64,000 bases of DNA from Flavobacteriales bacterium (GCA_016715995.1 JADJXF010000009.1:397362-461361), one strand, 5' to 3'; shown: positions 17,215-26,627, counted from the stretch's first letter. Notes: generated by a model from the letters alone, not told the origin. Numbers and translations: made by a program.

Positions 17215-18720
17215 CTACTGTTTCGCCTTCCGTTCCCTCAGCTTCCCTACCAGATCCGCGATCTGATCGGCGCTCAGGCTCTTACCAGCGATCCTCCGGT
17301 CGCCATCCACCAGGAAGACCTTTGGCGTGCTGAAGACATCCCAGGTGTCGGCGTAGTTGAGGCTCTCGATGGTGGTGTGCTTGGGGATGAACTGGCGCGG
17401 GTCCTTCTTCGCCTCGGTGAAGACGTGGTAGGTGAGGCCCACGTTGATCCAATCGAAATCATTCTCGCGGATGAACTTCTTCCAATCCTCGAAGAGCTTC
17501 TCCTCCACGGCCTTGGCCACGGTATACACCTCGATGCCCATCGGCTGGAGCTTCTCCTTGTATACTTTATGGATTTCCGGCAGTTCCTTCTTGCAATGCC
17601 CGCAATGCGGATCCCAGAAGATGATGACCACATAGTCCTGCGGCAGGTCGTAGTAATTGATCCAGCGCTGCTCGGTGGTGTCGGTCAGGCAGAGGTAGGG
17701 CGCCTTGCGGCCGATGGTGAGCGGCGCCATCTTCTTCGCACGCGTGCACAGCGTGTCGATCTTGCCGGCGCTCATCCAATCCACGCGGGTGGGCTGGCCG
17801 CCCTTGGGGCAGTAATACGTGAGGGCCATGTGAACGAACACGGCGTCCATGCCCATGATGTCGCTCGTCTCGAACTTGTGCGTGAGGTTGTGCACCACGT
17901 ACTTGAAGGTCTCCTTCGCGTTGCCGGTGCGGGCGATCAATTCATCCGCCAGGCGGTTGATGGTGTCGGGGACCTGCGGCACCACCTTGGTGATGTACTC
18001 CTCGAACTTGTTGCCGAACACCGGCACGCGCACGATGCGGTCGTCCGTGAGGTCGAAGTTGTCCCAGAAATGCGCGCGGTACTGATAATAGGCGGCGGTG
18101 CTGTCCACGTTGCCGTTGGCTTTGCGCGGCTCGGGCAGGTCCACCGCCATGCTCATCTTCACCAATGAGGATACGAGCATGCCGGGGTTGTTGGTCACCA
18201 GGTCGCGCTGGTACTGTTTCACGCGCTTGTCCAGTTCTTCCATACGTGCCTTCACGGCCGCACGGGCATCTGCCTCTTTGGCGGCATCATACTGCGCGCG
18301 CAGCGCATCGCCGTCGGTCTTGCGGTCGTTCAGGAAACGGATGTAGCCGATGAAGAGCTCGTTCTCCTTGCTCTGCTTCACCTGCAGAGAGGGGAGGAGG
18401 TCGTCCATACGCGTGGCCACCTTGATCACGGGCTCGTTCACCACCAGCTCGAAGTACTTCGGGCCGGGCACTACCACGGCATATACGCCGGCGGGGTAGC
18501 CCTTGGCCTTCTTGAAGACCGCGATCGACTTGCCATCGACGATGGCCGTGTCGTTGTAATAGAGCTTGCTGCCGTAGTAATTGGCCAGGTACACCGTATC
18601 GCCTTTGGCCATACCGGCGATCTGCGCCTCGATGACGCGTTTGGGGCCATCGTCCTGGGCGGCAAGGACCGTAGCGAGCAGAAGCGGGGCGTTGAGCAGG
18701 AGGAGGGCTCTGATCAGCAT
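17215..18720 (-). CDS. TlpA-like thioredoxin-fold protein, secreted
   Basis: 501 residues with a signal peptide (MLIRALLLLNAPLLLATVLA). Residues about 20-130 form a beta-rich DUF4369-like region (IEAQIAGMAKGDTVYLANYY). A helical middle follows (DUF5106-like; for example HKFETSDIMGMDAVFVHMA). From about 335 there is a TlpA/redoxin domain with the active site C373-G-H-C376 in WDPHCGHCKKELPEI and STPKVFLVDGDRRIAGKSL. Such proteins reduce disulfides or cytochrome-bound cysteines in the periplasm. I set the start at ATG 18720; the open frame upstream lacks a signal sequence. Confidence 0.85.
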   Translation of the reverse strand: MLIRALLLLNAPLLLATVLAAQDDGPKRVIEAQIAGMAKGDTVYLANYYGSKLYYNDTAIVDGKSIAVFKKAKGYPAGVYAVVVPGPKYFELVVNEPVIKVATRMDDLLPSLQVKQSKENELFIGYIRFLNDRKTDGDALRAQYDAAKEADARAAVKARMEELDKRVKQYQRDLVTNNPGMLVSSLVKMSMAVDLPEPRKANGNVDSTAAYYQYRAHFWDNFDLTDDRIVRVPVFGNKFEEYITKVVPQVPDTINRLADELIARTGNAKETFKYVVHNLTHKFETSDIMGMDAVFVHMALTYYCPKGGQPTRVDWMSAGKIDTLCTRAKKMAPLTIGRKAPYLCLTDTTEQRWINYYDLPQDYVVIIFWDPHCGHCKKELPEIHKVYKEKLQPMGIEVYTVAKAVEEKLFEDWKKFIRENDFDWINVGLTYHVFTEAKKDPRQFIPKHTTIESLNYADTWDVFSTPKVFLVDGDRRIAGKSLSADQIADLVGKLRERKAKQ

Positions 18721-18854
18721 GGGTTCATACCCGTTCCGACGGGCGCGGTAAATGTAGAAGCGGGGTCGCGGCGCGTTGGCAAGGATTGTTCCATCGACGC
18801 AGGCCTCAACGAATGCCGGTGCCCGGAGGGTCGTTAACAAGTGTCAAGCCGCCA

Positions 18855-20450
18855 TCAAACCACGGCTGTCTTGAACTCGCTCGTCGTATGGAATGTGATC
18901 GCCGGGTTGTTGCGGCGCTCCAGGTCGAGCATGTACGCGCTGGGGGCCATGAAGACGGGGTTGTCGTCCTTGTCCTGCACTATCTGCTGCGCCTTCACGC
19001 GGATGAAGCGGTCCAGTTCGTCCTCGTCAGTGGTGGTCATCCAGCAAGCCTTGTAGGCAGGGATCTGCTGGAACGCGCACTTCGCCCCGTACTCGTGCTC
19101 CAGGCGGTACGCGATCACCTCGAACTGGAGCTCGCCCACGCAGCCCACGATCTTCTTGTTGCCGGGCTGCTGGGTGAAGAGCTGCGCCACGCCCTCGTCG
19201 GTGAGTTGTCGGATGCCCTTCTCCAGTTGCTTGCTCTTCATCGGATCCAGGTTGACGAGTTCGCGGAAGAGCTCCGGGGAGAAGGCGGGGATGCCCCGGA
19301 ATTGGAAGCGGGCGCCATCGGTGAGGGTGTCGCCGATTTTGAAGTTGCCGGTATCGAACAAGCCGATGACATCTCCCGGCCAGGCCTCGTCCACGATGGT
19401 CTTAGCGGCGGCGAGAAAGGTGGTGGGGTTGGCGAAGCGCAGCTGCTTCTCCAGCCGGACGTGGGTGTAATAGGTGTTGCGCTCGAAGCGGCCGCTGCAC
19501 ACGCGCAGGAAGGCGATGCGGTCGCGGTGGTTGGGGTCGAGGTTCGCGTGGATCTTGAAGACGAAGCCGCTGAAGCGCGCGTCATCGGGCTGCACCTCGC
19601 CCTGATCGGTGGGGCGCGGACCGGGCGGCGGTGCGATGGCGGTGAAGGCATCGAGCACCTCCTTCACGCCGAAGTTGTTGAAGGCGCTGCCGAAGAAGAC
19701 CGGCGCGATGCGACCCTCGCGGTAGGCCTCCACGCTCAACGGTTCGTACACGCCCTCGATCAATTCGATATTGGCCCGCAACTCAGCAGCAGGGTCCTCG
19801 CCGATGAGCGTGTCCAAGCGCGGGTCCCTCACATCGTCGATGCGCTCGCTGGTCAGTTCCACCTTGGTCTTGCCGGGATCGAAGAGGCGCAGGCCATGGC
19901 TGTGGATGTCGTACACGCCTTGGAACGTCGCGCCGATGCCGATGGGGCAGCTCATGGGCCGCACCTTGATCGAGAGCTTCTCCTCCAACTCGTCCAAGAG
20001 GTCGAAGGGGTCGCGTCCCTCGAGGTCGAGCTTGTTGATGAAGACGATGACCGGCGTGCTTCGCATGCGGCACACCTCCATCAGCCGCTCGGTCTGCGCC
20101 TCCACGCCTTTCACGCAGTCGATGACGAGCACCACGCTGTCCACCGCGGTGAGCGTGCGGTAGGTGTCCTCGGCGAAGTCCCGGTGGCCTGGGGTGTCGA
20201 GCAGGTTGATGAGCTTGCCGCCGTACTCGAAGGTCATCACCGAGGTGCTCACGCTGATGCCGCGCTGCCGCTCGATCTCCATGAAATCGCTGGTGGCGCC
20301 GCGCCGGATCTTGTTGCTCTTCACAGCGCCTGCCGTCTGAATGGCACCGCCGTAGAGCAGGAACTTCTCCGTCAAGGTGGTCTTGCCGGCGTCCGGGTGA
20401 CTGATGATGGCGAAGGTGCGCCGGCGTTCGATCTCGTCCTGCAAGGCCAT
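18855..20450 (-). CDS. prfC: Peptide chain release factor 3
   Basis: 531 residues of a translational GTPase that recycles RF1/RF2 from the ribosome. G motifs are in order: SHPDAGKTTLTE (residues 17-28), switch I with RGATSDFMEIERQRGISV, DTPGHRDF (about 86) and FINKLD (about 140). The RF3 domains II-III follow (FVFKIHANLDPNHRDRIAFL, RFQFRGIPAFSPELF, VGELQFEVIAYRL). The frame is open 88 codons further upstream, but MALQDEIERRRTFAIISHPD is the conserved start. Confidence 0.95.
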   Translation of the reverse strand: MALQDEIERRRTFAIISHPDAGKTTLTEKFLLYGGAIQTAGAVKSNKIRRGATSDFMEIERQRGISVSTSVMTFEYGGKLINLLDTPGHRDFAEDTYRTLTAVDSVVLVIDCVKGVEAQTERLMEVCRMRSTPVIVFINKLDLEGRDPFDLLDELEEKLSIKVRPMSCPIGIGATFQGVYDIHSHGLRLFDPGKTKVELTSERIDDVRDPRLDTLIGEDPAAELRANIELIEGVYEPLSVEAYREGRIAPVFFGSAFNNFGVKEVLDAFTAIAPPPGPRPTDQGEVQPDDARFSGFVFKIHANLDPNHRDRIAFLRVCSGRFERNTYYTHVRLEKQLRFANPTTFLAAAKTIVDEAWPGDVIGLFDTGNFKIGDTLTDGARFQFRGIPAFSPELFRELVNLDPMKSKQLEKGIRQLTDEGVAQLFTQQPGNKKIVGCVGELQFEVIAYRLEHEYGAKCAFQQIPAYKACWMTTTDEDELDRFIRVKAQQIVQDKDDNPVFMAPSAYMLDLERRNNPAITFHTTSEFKTAVV

Positions 20451-20477
20451 GGGCCGATGTTCCGTTCTGAAGGGCGG

Positions 20478-20485
20478 CAAAAGTA
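20478..20485 (-). promoter_or_regulatory. Probable -7 element of prfC
   Basis: On the minus strand the bases read TACTTTTG, a perfect TAnnTTTG, 27 nt upstream of the prfC ATG. No clear TTG is found at the expected -33 distance. The intergenic space is shared with the divergent dehydrogenase gene, which has TAGTTTTA about 20 nt before its own ATG. Confidence 0.5.
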
Positions 20486-20553
20486 GGCCCTTGGTCGAAG
20501 GTGCCGCGAACAGTGATGGGGTGTCCCTAGTTTTACCCCAAACCGCAACAGGA

Positions 20554-22176
20554 ATGAATGTTCTCAAGTCCTCCGCGCTCGCTGCCATCCTCCTTGTCCA
20601 CGGGGCATCGGCGCAGCAGACCCCGCTCACTTTGCAAGTGGAACTGCTGCCGCCCACGGGCCTCACGCGCATCGTCGATATCAGCCATTGCGGCGATGAG
20701 CGCCTCTTCCTCACCCTTCAGGCCGGACAGATCCGCATCATGAATCCGGACATCACCGTGCTGGCCACGCCCTTCCTCAACATCACCACGCAGGTGAACA
20801 GTACGGGCAATGAGCAAGGGTTGCTGGGCCTGGCCTTCGACCCGAACTACGCGCAGAATGGTTACTTCTACGTATACTACACCTTCGGAGCCGGCAATGG
20901 CACCAGCCGGGTGTCACGCTTCAGCGTGAGTGCAGATCCCAACGTGGCCGATCCCACCAGTGAGCAGGTGCTCTACACGCGGTCGCAGCCTTATAGCAAT
21001 CACAATGGCGGCGACCTCGACTTCGGCCCCGACGGTATGCTCTACATCGGCTTCGGCGACGGCGGCAGCGGCGGCGACCCGCAGAACTACGCGCAGAACA
21101 TGACCACTGCCTTGGGCAAGCTCATCCGCATCGATGTGAGCGGCGGCAGCGGCTGGGCCGTCCCACCGGACAACCCATTCGCCACCGCGGTGGATACACT
21201 GCCGGAGATCTTCGCCAGCGGCCTGCGCAACCCTTGGCGCTTCGGCTTCGATGTCCTCAACGGCGATCTCTGGATCGGCGACGTGGGCCAGAACGCTGTT
21301 GAGGAGGTGGATTTCTGGCCGGGCGGCGACCTGAGCGGTCCCAACTTCGGCTGGCGCTGCTACGAGGGCAACAACGCGTACAACACGACCGGTTGCCAGC
21401 CCGTCGCGGCCTATGTGGCGCCCGTGGCGCACCATGCACAGAGCTCGCAGGGTTGGTGCTCGGTGGTTGGTGGGCGGGTGTACCGCGGCAGCACCTATTG
21501 GCGCTTGACCGGTCGCTACTTGTACACCGACTATTGCGGCGGGCAGATGTACCAAATGGTGCCGAATGGGATGGGCGGATTCACGCGCACGCAGCTTCTG
21601 GCCACCGCCATTGCAGGATTCTCCTGCCTCGGTTCCAACAGTGCGAACGAACTCTTCCTGGGCAACAACAACAACGGGCGCATCTACCGGATCAAAGAGG
21701 TGTGCACGGCGCAGCCGCCCACGATCCTGGCCAGCGCCGATGCCATCACCAGTTCTTCAGCATTGGCTTATCAGTGGTACCGCAACAGCAGCATCGCCAT
21801 AGGGGAAACAGGACAGGTGATCACCCCGACGGAGAATGGCTTCTACCACGTGATCGCCACGGTGAACACGGGGTGCCAGCTATCCTCGGACACCGTCTGG
21901 TTCTCGCCGGTGGGCGTGGAGGAGCAGGACGCTGAACGCCTTCAGGTCCGCCCAGTTCCCGCGAATGAAGAGCTGTTCGTTGAGGGCGGCCTTCAGGTCG
22001 GCGGCCGTGTGGAGCTGATCGATGGCGCGGGCCGCGTGGTGCTCACCGAGCGGGTTGCCGGCAATGGCCCTGTGCGGTTCTCCACCGCGCGGATCAGCGA
22101 GGGCACTTATGTGCTGCGCGTGCTTGGTGCCGATGGTGCCGCTATCGCGCAACGGCCGGTGGTGATCGCGCATTGA
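20554..22176 (+). CDS. Secreted PQQ-type glucose/sorbosone dehydrogenase-like protein with T9SS sorting domain
   Basis: 540 residues. A signal peptide (MNVLKSSALAAILLVHGASA) precedes a six-bladed propeller of the soluble glucose dehydrogenase/GSDH family (about 25-385). Its patterns include GNEQGLLGLAFDPNYAQNGY, NHNGGDLDFGPDGMLYIGFG, IFASGLRNPWRFGFD and DVGQNAVEEVD. The family oxidises aldoses with PQQ, but many Bacteroidota members have unknown substrates. An Ig-like stretch and a type A sorting domain (RVELIDGAGRVVLTERVAG) close the protein, placing it at the cell surface or outside. A terminator follows at 22192. Confidence 0.88.
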   Translation: MNVLKSSALAAILLVHGASAQQTPLTLQVELLPPTGLTRIVDISHCGDERLFLTLQAGQIRIMNPDITVLATPFLNITTQVNSTGNEQGLLGLAFDPNYAQNGYFYVYYTFGAGNGTSRVSRFSVSADPNVADPTSEQVLYTRSQPYSNHNGGDLDFGPDGMLYIGFGDGGSGGDPQNYAQNMTTALGKLIRIDVSGGSGWAVPPDNPFATAVDTLPEIFASGLRNPWRFGFDVLNGDLWIGDVGQNAVEEVDFWPGGDLSGPNFGWRCYEGNNAYNTTGCQPVAAYVAPVAHHAQSSQGWCSVVGGRVYRGSTYWRLTGRYLYTDYCGGQMYQMVPNGMGGFTRTQLLATAIAGFSCLGSNSANELFLGNNNNGRIYRIKEVCTAQPPTILASADAITSSSALAYQWYRNSSIAIGETGQVITPTENGFYHVIATVNTGCQLSSDTVWFSPVGVEEQDAERLQVRPVPANEELFVEGGLQVGGRVELIDGAGRVVLTERVAGNGPVRFSTARISEGTYVLRVLGADGAAIAQRPVVIAH

Positions 22177-22191
22177 ACTGAACCAACGTCG

Positions 22192-22226
22192 CAGCGCCCC
22201 GGCCTCGGTCGGGGCGCTGTTATTTC
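22192..22226 (+). terminator. Rho-independent terminator after the dehydrogenase gene
   Basis: CAGCGCCCCG, an 8-nt loop GCCTCGGT, and CGGGGCGCTG make a perfect 10-bp stem followed by TTATTTC, 16 nt past the stop codon. The following bases up to 22402 include a REP-like stretch (GCCCCGGGCTTGACCCGACA, about 22266-22285) and TATCTTG at 22374-22380 as a weak promoter for the next gene. Confidence 0.85.
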
Positions 22227-22402
22227 AGTTGACGTCGCGAAATGCGTTGCCTGTGTGGTTAGCCTGCCCCGGGCTTGACCCGACATCCACGCGCGCAGCC
22301 TGCCGTGAGCAAGCACGCGCAGGGCTTGATTCTTCGGAGCGGAATGAAACGCCACCCAATGATTCGTCTCTTCTATCTTGCGCGGACCTAAATCCTTCGC
22401 CC

Positions 22403-24370
22403 ATGCGCGCATGCGTACTCCTCTCGATTGTCCTGCTCACCCTGTCGGCCCAGGCACAGACGGTGCTCTTCACCGAGACCTTCGATGGCACCCCGGCCTT
22501 CGCGCTCAATACCGCCGACCAAGGTGGCGTCACCAATTCGCTTGACAACACCTGGCTGATCAACAGCGCGTACGCGGGTGGTAGCGGCTCCGTGGTCTGC
22601 CTCGGATTCCCGCTGCCCTTCACCGTGCCCGGCACCCCGGCGCAGCCCGGCGGCATCACCAATGCGAACGGCAACTACCTCCACATCACCAGCGTGGCCG
22701 CGCAGAACAGCGGCGTCCTCAGCTGCTGCTTCCTCGCTGCCGATGGGCTCTGCGCCAGCCAAGCCAGCCACTTCGCGCGCATGACCACCGATGTGGCCAC
22801 GGGCGCCGAGGAGATCAGCCTCTCGTTCTGGTGGCTCTGCGCCGGTGGAACCAACAACTACGGCGAGGTGTACTACAGCACCAACAGCGGTTCGTCCTGG
22901 AACGTCATCAACACGCCGATCGCGCAATACCGCAACCAGGGGAATTGGGTGCAGCAGAGCATCACGCTGCCGGCCTTCTCCAACCAGGCCACCCTGCGCT
23001 TCGGCTTCCGCTTCTTCAACGGCACCACATTGAGCGCCCAGGACCCGGCTTTCGCGGTCGATGATGTGCGCATCACCGCAGCGGGCGCCGTGCCCAACAG
23101 CATCGCCACCGGCGCGCTTGCGGGATCGGCCTACTGCCAGGGTGCGCAGCTCTCGGTGCCGTACACCGCATTGGGCACTTACATCGGCGGGAACATCTTC
23201 AGCGCGCAGCTCAGCGATGCCAGCGGCAGCTTCGCCGCGCCCACGGTCATCGGCACCTTGGCCAGCACCGTTTCCGGCAGCATCAGCTGCACCATCCCCG
23301 CGCTCGCCCCGCCGGGCACCGGCTATCGCATCCGCGTGGTGAGCAGCGACCCGGTCACGGTCGGCTCCGCGAACGCGGTGGACATCACCATCACCGCAGC
23401 GCCTTATGCAGGCCCCGATGACCAGGTGACGCTGTGCAAGAACTCCGGCATCTACGACCTGTTGCAGTTCATGCCCGGCGCTTCCACCTGCGGCGGGTGG
23501 ACCGGCCCCGGCGGCGCACCGTTCAGCGGCCAGCTGAACACCGCCACCGACCTCGGCGGCGTGTTCACTTACACCACCAACTGCCCCGGCGGCTGTCCGC
23601 AGGATGCCGCCACGCTCACTGTGGTGCTGCTCAACCCCGCCAATGCCGGCAACGACGTGTCGGCCGCGCTGTGCTCCAATGGCACGCCGCCTTCGCTCAT
23701 CAGCTACGTTAACGGCGGCGACCTCACCGGCATCTTCTACTACCAGGGCAGCACCATCCCACCCGATTTCTCCGTGCCCGGCACCTATGCGCTGGACTAC
23801 GTGGTCTTCGGCACCGCGCCCTGCACCAACGACACGGCCGATTTCCTCTTCACGGTGAACGCCGCTGCGAACGCTGGCACCAGTTCCAGCGTCACCGTGT
23901 GCCAGAACGATCCGGTCACGCCGCTCATCGATTTCCTCGGCGGCTCTCCGCAGACCAACGGCACGTGGACGGGACCCACGGGCCAGAACGTGCCCAGCGT
24001 GTTCAACCCCGCCGTTGGCCCGGCCGGCTTGTACACCCACACCGTTGCCGGTACGCCACCTTGCGGGCAGGCACAGGCCTTCGTCGCCATCGTCATCGAT
24101 CCCTGCCAGGGCGTGGGTGAAGCCACCGCGGCGCAGCCCATGCGTTGGCTGGGGCAGGAAGGCGATGCGCACAACGTGGAGTTCGATGCGCAGGCACGTT
24201 CCATCGATGTGGTGGACGCGCGCGGGCGCGTGGTGCTCACGCATGCCGGTCCTTTCGCGGCTGGCCGCCAGAGCCTCGTTATGCACGGCCTGAGCAGCGG
24301 CTCCTACGTGTTGCGCGTGACGATGATGGACGGCTTCGCCGCGCTGCGCATCGCGCACCAGGCGCGGTGA
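22403..24370 (+). CDS. Large secreted adhesin-like protein with T9SS sorting domain
   Basis: 655 residues. The signal peptide is MRACVLLSIVLLTLSAQAQ. Residues about 20-230 resemble a jelly-roll (MAM/LamG-like) domain found in T9SS cargo (SLSFWWLCAGGTNNYGEVYY, WVQQSITLPAFSNQATLRFG, PAFAVDDVRI). Three or four Ig-like modules with paired cysteines follow (about 240-570; repeated CTNDTADFLFTV and CQNDPVTPLIDFLGG patterns). The C terminus is a sorting domain (ARSIDVVDARGRVVLTHAG ... LSSGSYVLRVTMMDGF). The start at 22403 gives the signal peptide; the frame upstream is noncoding. No enzymatic motif was seen. Confidence 0.85.
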   Translation: MRACVLLSIVLLTLSAQAQTVLFTETFDGTPAFALNTADQGGVTNSLDNTWLINSAYAGGSGSVVCLGFPLPFTVPGTPAQPGGITNANGNYLHITSVAAQNSGVLSCCFLAADGLCASQASHFARMTTDVATGAEEISLSFWWLCAGGTNNYGEVYYSTNSGSSWNVINTPIAQYRNQGNWVQQSITLPAFSNQATLRFGFRFFNGTTLSAQDPAFAVDDVRITAAGAVPNSIATGALAGSAYCQGAQLSVPYTALGTYIGGNIFSAQLSDASGSFAAPTVIGTLASTVSGSISCTIPALAPPGTGYRIRVVSSDPVTVGSANAVDITITAAPYAGPDDQVTLCKNSGIYDLLQFMPGASTCGGWTGPGGAPFSGQLNTATDLGGVFTYTTNCPGGCPQDAATLTVVLLNPANAGNDVSAALCSNGTPPSLISYVNGGDLTGIFYYQGSTIPPDFSVPGTYALDYVVFGTAPCTNDTADFLFTVNAAANAGTSSSVTVCQNDPVTPLIDFLGGSPQTNGTWTGPTGQNVPSVFNPAVGPAGLYTHTVAGTPPCGQAQAFVAIVIDPCQGVGEATAAQPMRWLGQEGDAHNVEFDAQARSIDVVDARGRVVLTHAGPFAAGRQSLVMHGLSSGSYVLRVTMMDGFAALRIAHQAR

Positions 24371-24372
24371 CG

Positions 24373-24726
24373 GGGCGCTGTGCAGAAATTGTGGAAAAGC
24401 CGAAGGGCCTTTCCGAGGCGTTCGTTGGCGGTGTGCGCTAGGTTCGTCTCACCAAAGTTCTTTGTGAACCCGACGCAAGAAGGGGCGGTCCGAGGTGAAT
24501 GTGGAACGACGCAGGCGGCGCTTCGGCGCAACCACACCTGGTAAGAGGTCACGCGAGCGTTCCGCACGGAGGCATGCCAGACGTGCACCGAACCGAAGAC
24601 CATGGGATAGCCGCTGAAAGGCGGTGAGGCCCGGCATCGAAGAGCAGCGGGCATGTGAGCAAGGCTACGGCCGCGACCGCATGGGAGCGGGGGGCGCTGA
24701 ACAGCGCTCCCCGCTTCGCTTTTCTA
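24373..24726 (+). other. Gene-free segment with strong hairpins and a terminator: possible structured RNA
   Basis: No convincing protein is encoded here. The stretch has a near-perfect hairpin at about 24392-24413 (GGAAAAGCC, GAAG, GGCCTTTCC with one mismatch), a GCGC-UUCG-GCGC tetraloop hairpin near 24520, GCCCG/CGGGC and CCGC/GCGG pairs near 24610-24655, and a strong terminator at the end. It does not match tmRNA, RNase P RNA, SRP RNA or 6S RNA motifs that I can check by eye (no GAGGAAAGUC, no GGAAG-type SRP loop). It could be a small RNA or only the long 3' region of the adhesin gene. Confidence 0.3.
24686..24726 (+). terminator. Strong Rho-independent terminator
   Basis: GCGGGGGGCGCT, loop GAAC, AGCGCTCCCCGC form a 12-bp stem with one G-T pair, extendable by A-T, followed by TTCGCTTTTCT. 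It lies 317 nt downstream of the nearest upstream stop codon (24370), unusually far for that gene, which is why a separate transcript is suspected. Confidence 0.8.
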
Positions 24727-24950
24727 GGAAACCGATTAGCTTGGATGTGCCGTAAGCCATCGCCTCGCGCTGTGCTTGTGGCGAAACTGGATTGTCACGC
24801 GTGATGCAATCGAAGATGGCCGAAACGACTACGGAAAGGATGCCACAGTCAAGAAGGCCACGGATCGCAGGACCTGTCCCGCCTCAGCGGGATCCGCGGC
24901 AGCGAGGGGGCATCGTGCGCTCGTGGAGCAACATTGCTGGCATGATGAGG

Positions 24951-25043
24951 CACTTTGCCGTTGACGGACTTTCGAACGGCGCATATTGGGTGCGCGTGAC
25001 TGATGGGGCGAACAGTAAGACGAAGAAACTCTTGATTCATTGA
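24951..25043 (+). pseudogene. Remnant of a T9SS sorting domain
   Basis: The frame reads HFAVDGLSNGAYWVRVTDGA and then a basic end KTKKLLIH with TGA at 25041-25043. This is the typical end of a type A sorting domain (L-S-x-G-x-Y, alternating strand, Lys-rich tail). The sequence before 24951 in this frame is not coherent cargo. It is best read as the leftover end of a deleted cargo gene, 3 bp before the next T9SS cargo gene. Confidence 0.7.
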
Positions 25044-25046
25044 GCC

Positions 25047-26627
25047 ATGAAGAAGAACAGCATCATTCTGTTTTCACTTCTTCTGGGCGTCTCATTCGCA
25101 GAAGCACAGCCGGGTTTCTTGAAATACTTTGACAACGTCGGGGCCTCGAAATTCAATATGAACCAACTGCCGAGCGGCAACTTCGTTGTGGCGATGGCTC
25201 ATGGTTCAGGAATGTCCGTGATGGACCCATCGGGTGGTCTATTGCATACCAAGCATTTCGGGATTGATACGCTTTTGGGTATTCAATCGATCAAATACAT
25301 AAGTGAGAACAGCCACTTATTCGTAGGGACGTACCGCAAGGACATCTGCCCAACTAACCAGTGGGGTAGGAATTATCCAGCATGGGGCTTGATGGACTCC
25401 CTTGGTAACTTTTCCGGTGCTCATTATTATGTGCTTAACGAATCATTTTGCTCCAACTATGCGGGCGATGCGATTGTCTCTGGTAGCGGTGATGCAATCA
25501 TCTGGGGGTTCGACCGACAGTTCTTTTTATTGCGGGCCAGTATTGATGGAGGGCTATTGTGGGCCAAACGGTACAGCCCCACCATAAAGGGCAGCTTCCG
25601 CTTCATGAAGGAGCTGCCTGGCGGCGACCTGCTCGCGGGCATCAACATGGACACGGCCGGGGCCGCTGTGGCCCGCTTGGACGCGGCCGGCAACTTCATC
25701 TGGCTCAAGAGCTACTTCCGCCCCAAGGGCATGGTCACCGACGCGCTCATCGAGGACGACGATTCCTTCATCATCACCGGCTACACGGACAGCATCGCAT
25801 CCACGGACTTCCTCAGTCCTCTGCCCAGCACCTATCACCCCAGGCTCTTCATGATGAAGCTCAACGGCGATGGCGAGGTGCAATGGAGCAAGGGCTACGA
25901 CAGCGACCCGTACCGGTGGTACACCCGCAACGGCACCCGCATCGAGCGTCACCACGACGGCAACTACATCGTGCTGGGCAACATCGGCGTGCCCAATTAC
26001 CATGTGGGCTACCGGCCGCTGCTGATGAAGACGGATCAGAACGGAGACACCCTCTGGACGCGATCGGCGGGAATCGAGAACCACGCCTACGACATCATCA
26101 ATATGACGGTGAGCTCCGATGGCGGCATCCTGTACAACGGCCAGAGCCTGAGCAACAGTCCCAGCATGTACATCTTCAAGGCCGACTCGCTCGGTTACCT
26201 GCCGTGCCACAACCGCTGGCACCCGGTGGTAGTCTCCGACCTCTTCCCCACCGACAGCAGCTTCACGCTCACCAGCATCGATGGCGCCACGGCCTATCCT
26301 GCCTTCGTCAACGAGGCGAACCACCCCGCGCTGGTGGTGACGGACGGATGCCTGGCCGGGATGGGCTGGTTCCAAAGCAGGAATAGCGGCTTCCGCGTCC
26401 ACCCAAACCCCAACACCGGCCGCTTTACCGTGGAGTTTGCGGACCCCCTTATGGCCGAGAGCTATTACAGTGTGTACGATGCCTTGGGCAAGCTGCTCTA
26501 CCAGCGCCCCTTGCCCGCTGGCCAGGATACCACCGAGGTGGACCTCTCGCGCTTCGGCACCGGCACGTACGTGATCCGGTTCACGGATAGGGAGGGCAGT
26601 TGCTACGAGAGGGTGGTGGTGGAGTAG
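25047..26627 (+). CDS. Secreted protein with T9SS type A sorting domain
   Basis: 526 residues with a signal peptide (MKKNSIILFSLLLGVSFAEA) and a repeated-strand body resembling the beta-propeller-like cargo of Bacteroidota (ARLDAAGNFIWLKSYFRPKG, MMKLNGDGEVQWSKGYDSDP, LMKTDQNGDTLWTRSAG: a repeated hydrophobic, Asp/Asn-Gly, Trp pattern). It ends in a sorting domain (HPNPNTGRFTVEFADPLM ... FGTGTYVIRFTDREG). Codon use changes inside the gene: about 25047-25560 is visibly AT-richer than the remainder, which matches the GC-rich neighbourhood. This points to a mosaic origin. Confidence 0.85.
   Translation: MKKNSIILFSLLLGVSFAEAQPGFLKYFDNVGASKFNMNQLPSGNFVVAMAHGSGMSVMDPSGGLLHTKHFGIDTLLGIQSIKYISENSHLFVGTYRKDICPTNQWGRNYPAWGLMDSLGNFSGAHYYVLNESFCSNYAGDAIVSGSGDAIIWGFDRQFFLLRASIDGGLLWAKRYSPTIKGSFRFMKELPGGDLLAGINMDTAGAAVARLDAAGNFIWLKSYFRPKGMVTDALIEDDDSFIITGYTDSIASTDFLSPLPSTYHPRLFMMKLNGDGEVQWSKGYDSDPYRWYTRNGTRIERHHDGNYIVLGNIGVPNYHVGYRPLLMKTDQNGDTLWTRSAGIENHAYDIINMTVSSDGGILYNGQSLSNSPSMYIFKADSLGYLPCHNRWHPVVVSDLFPTDSSFTLTSIDGATAYPAFVNEANHPALVVTDGCLAGMGWFQSRNSGFRVHPNPNTGRFTVEFADPLMAESYYSVYDALGKLLYQRPLPAGQDTTEVDLSRFGTGTYVIRFTDREGSCYERVVVE

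Noticed and set aside
22388..24358. 656-codon frame opposite the adhesin gene
   Set aside because: It mirrors the coding strand of a clear T9SS cargo gene and has no signal, motif or plausible start context.
24600..24660. Signal recognition particle RNA
   Set aside because: GGTGAGGCCCGG resembles part of the SRP loop, but the GGAAG-type tetraloop and partner sequence do not follow.
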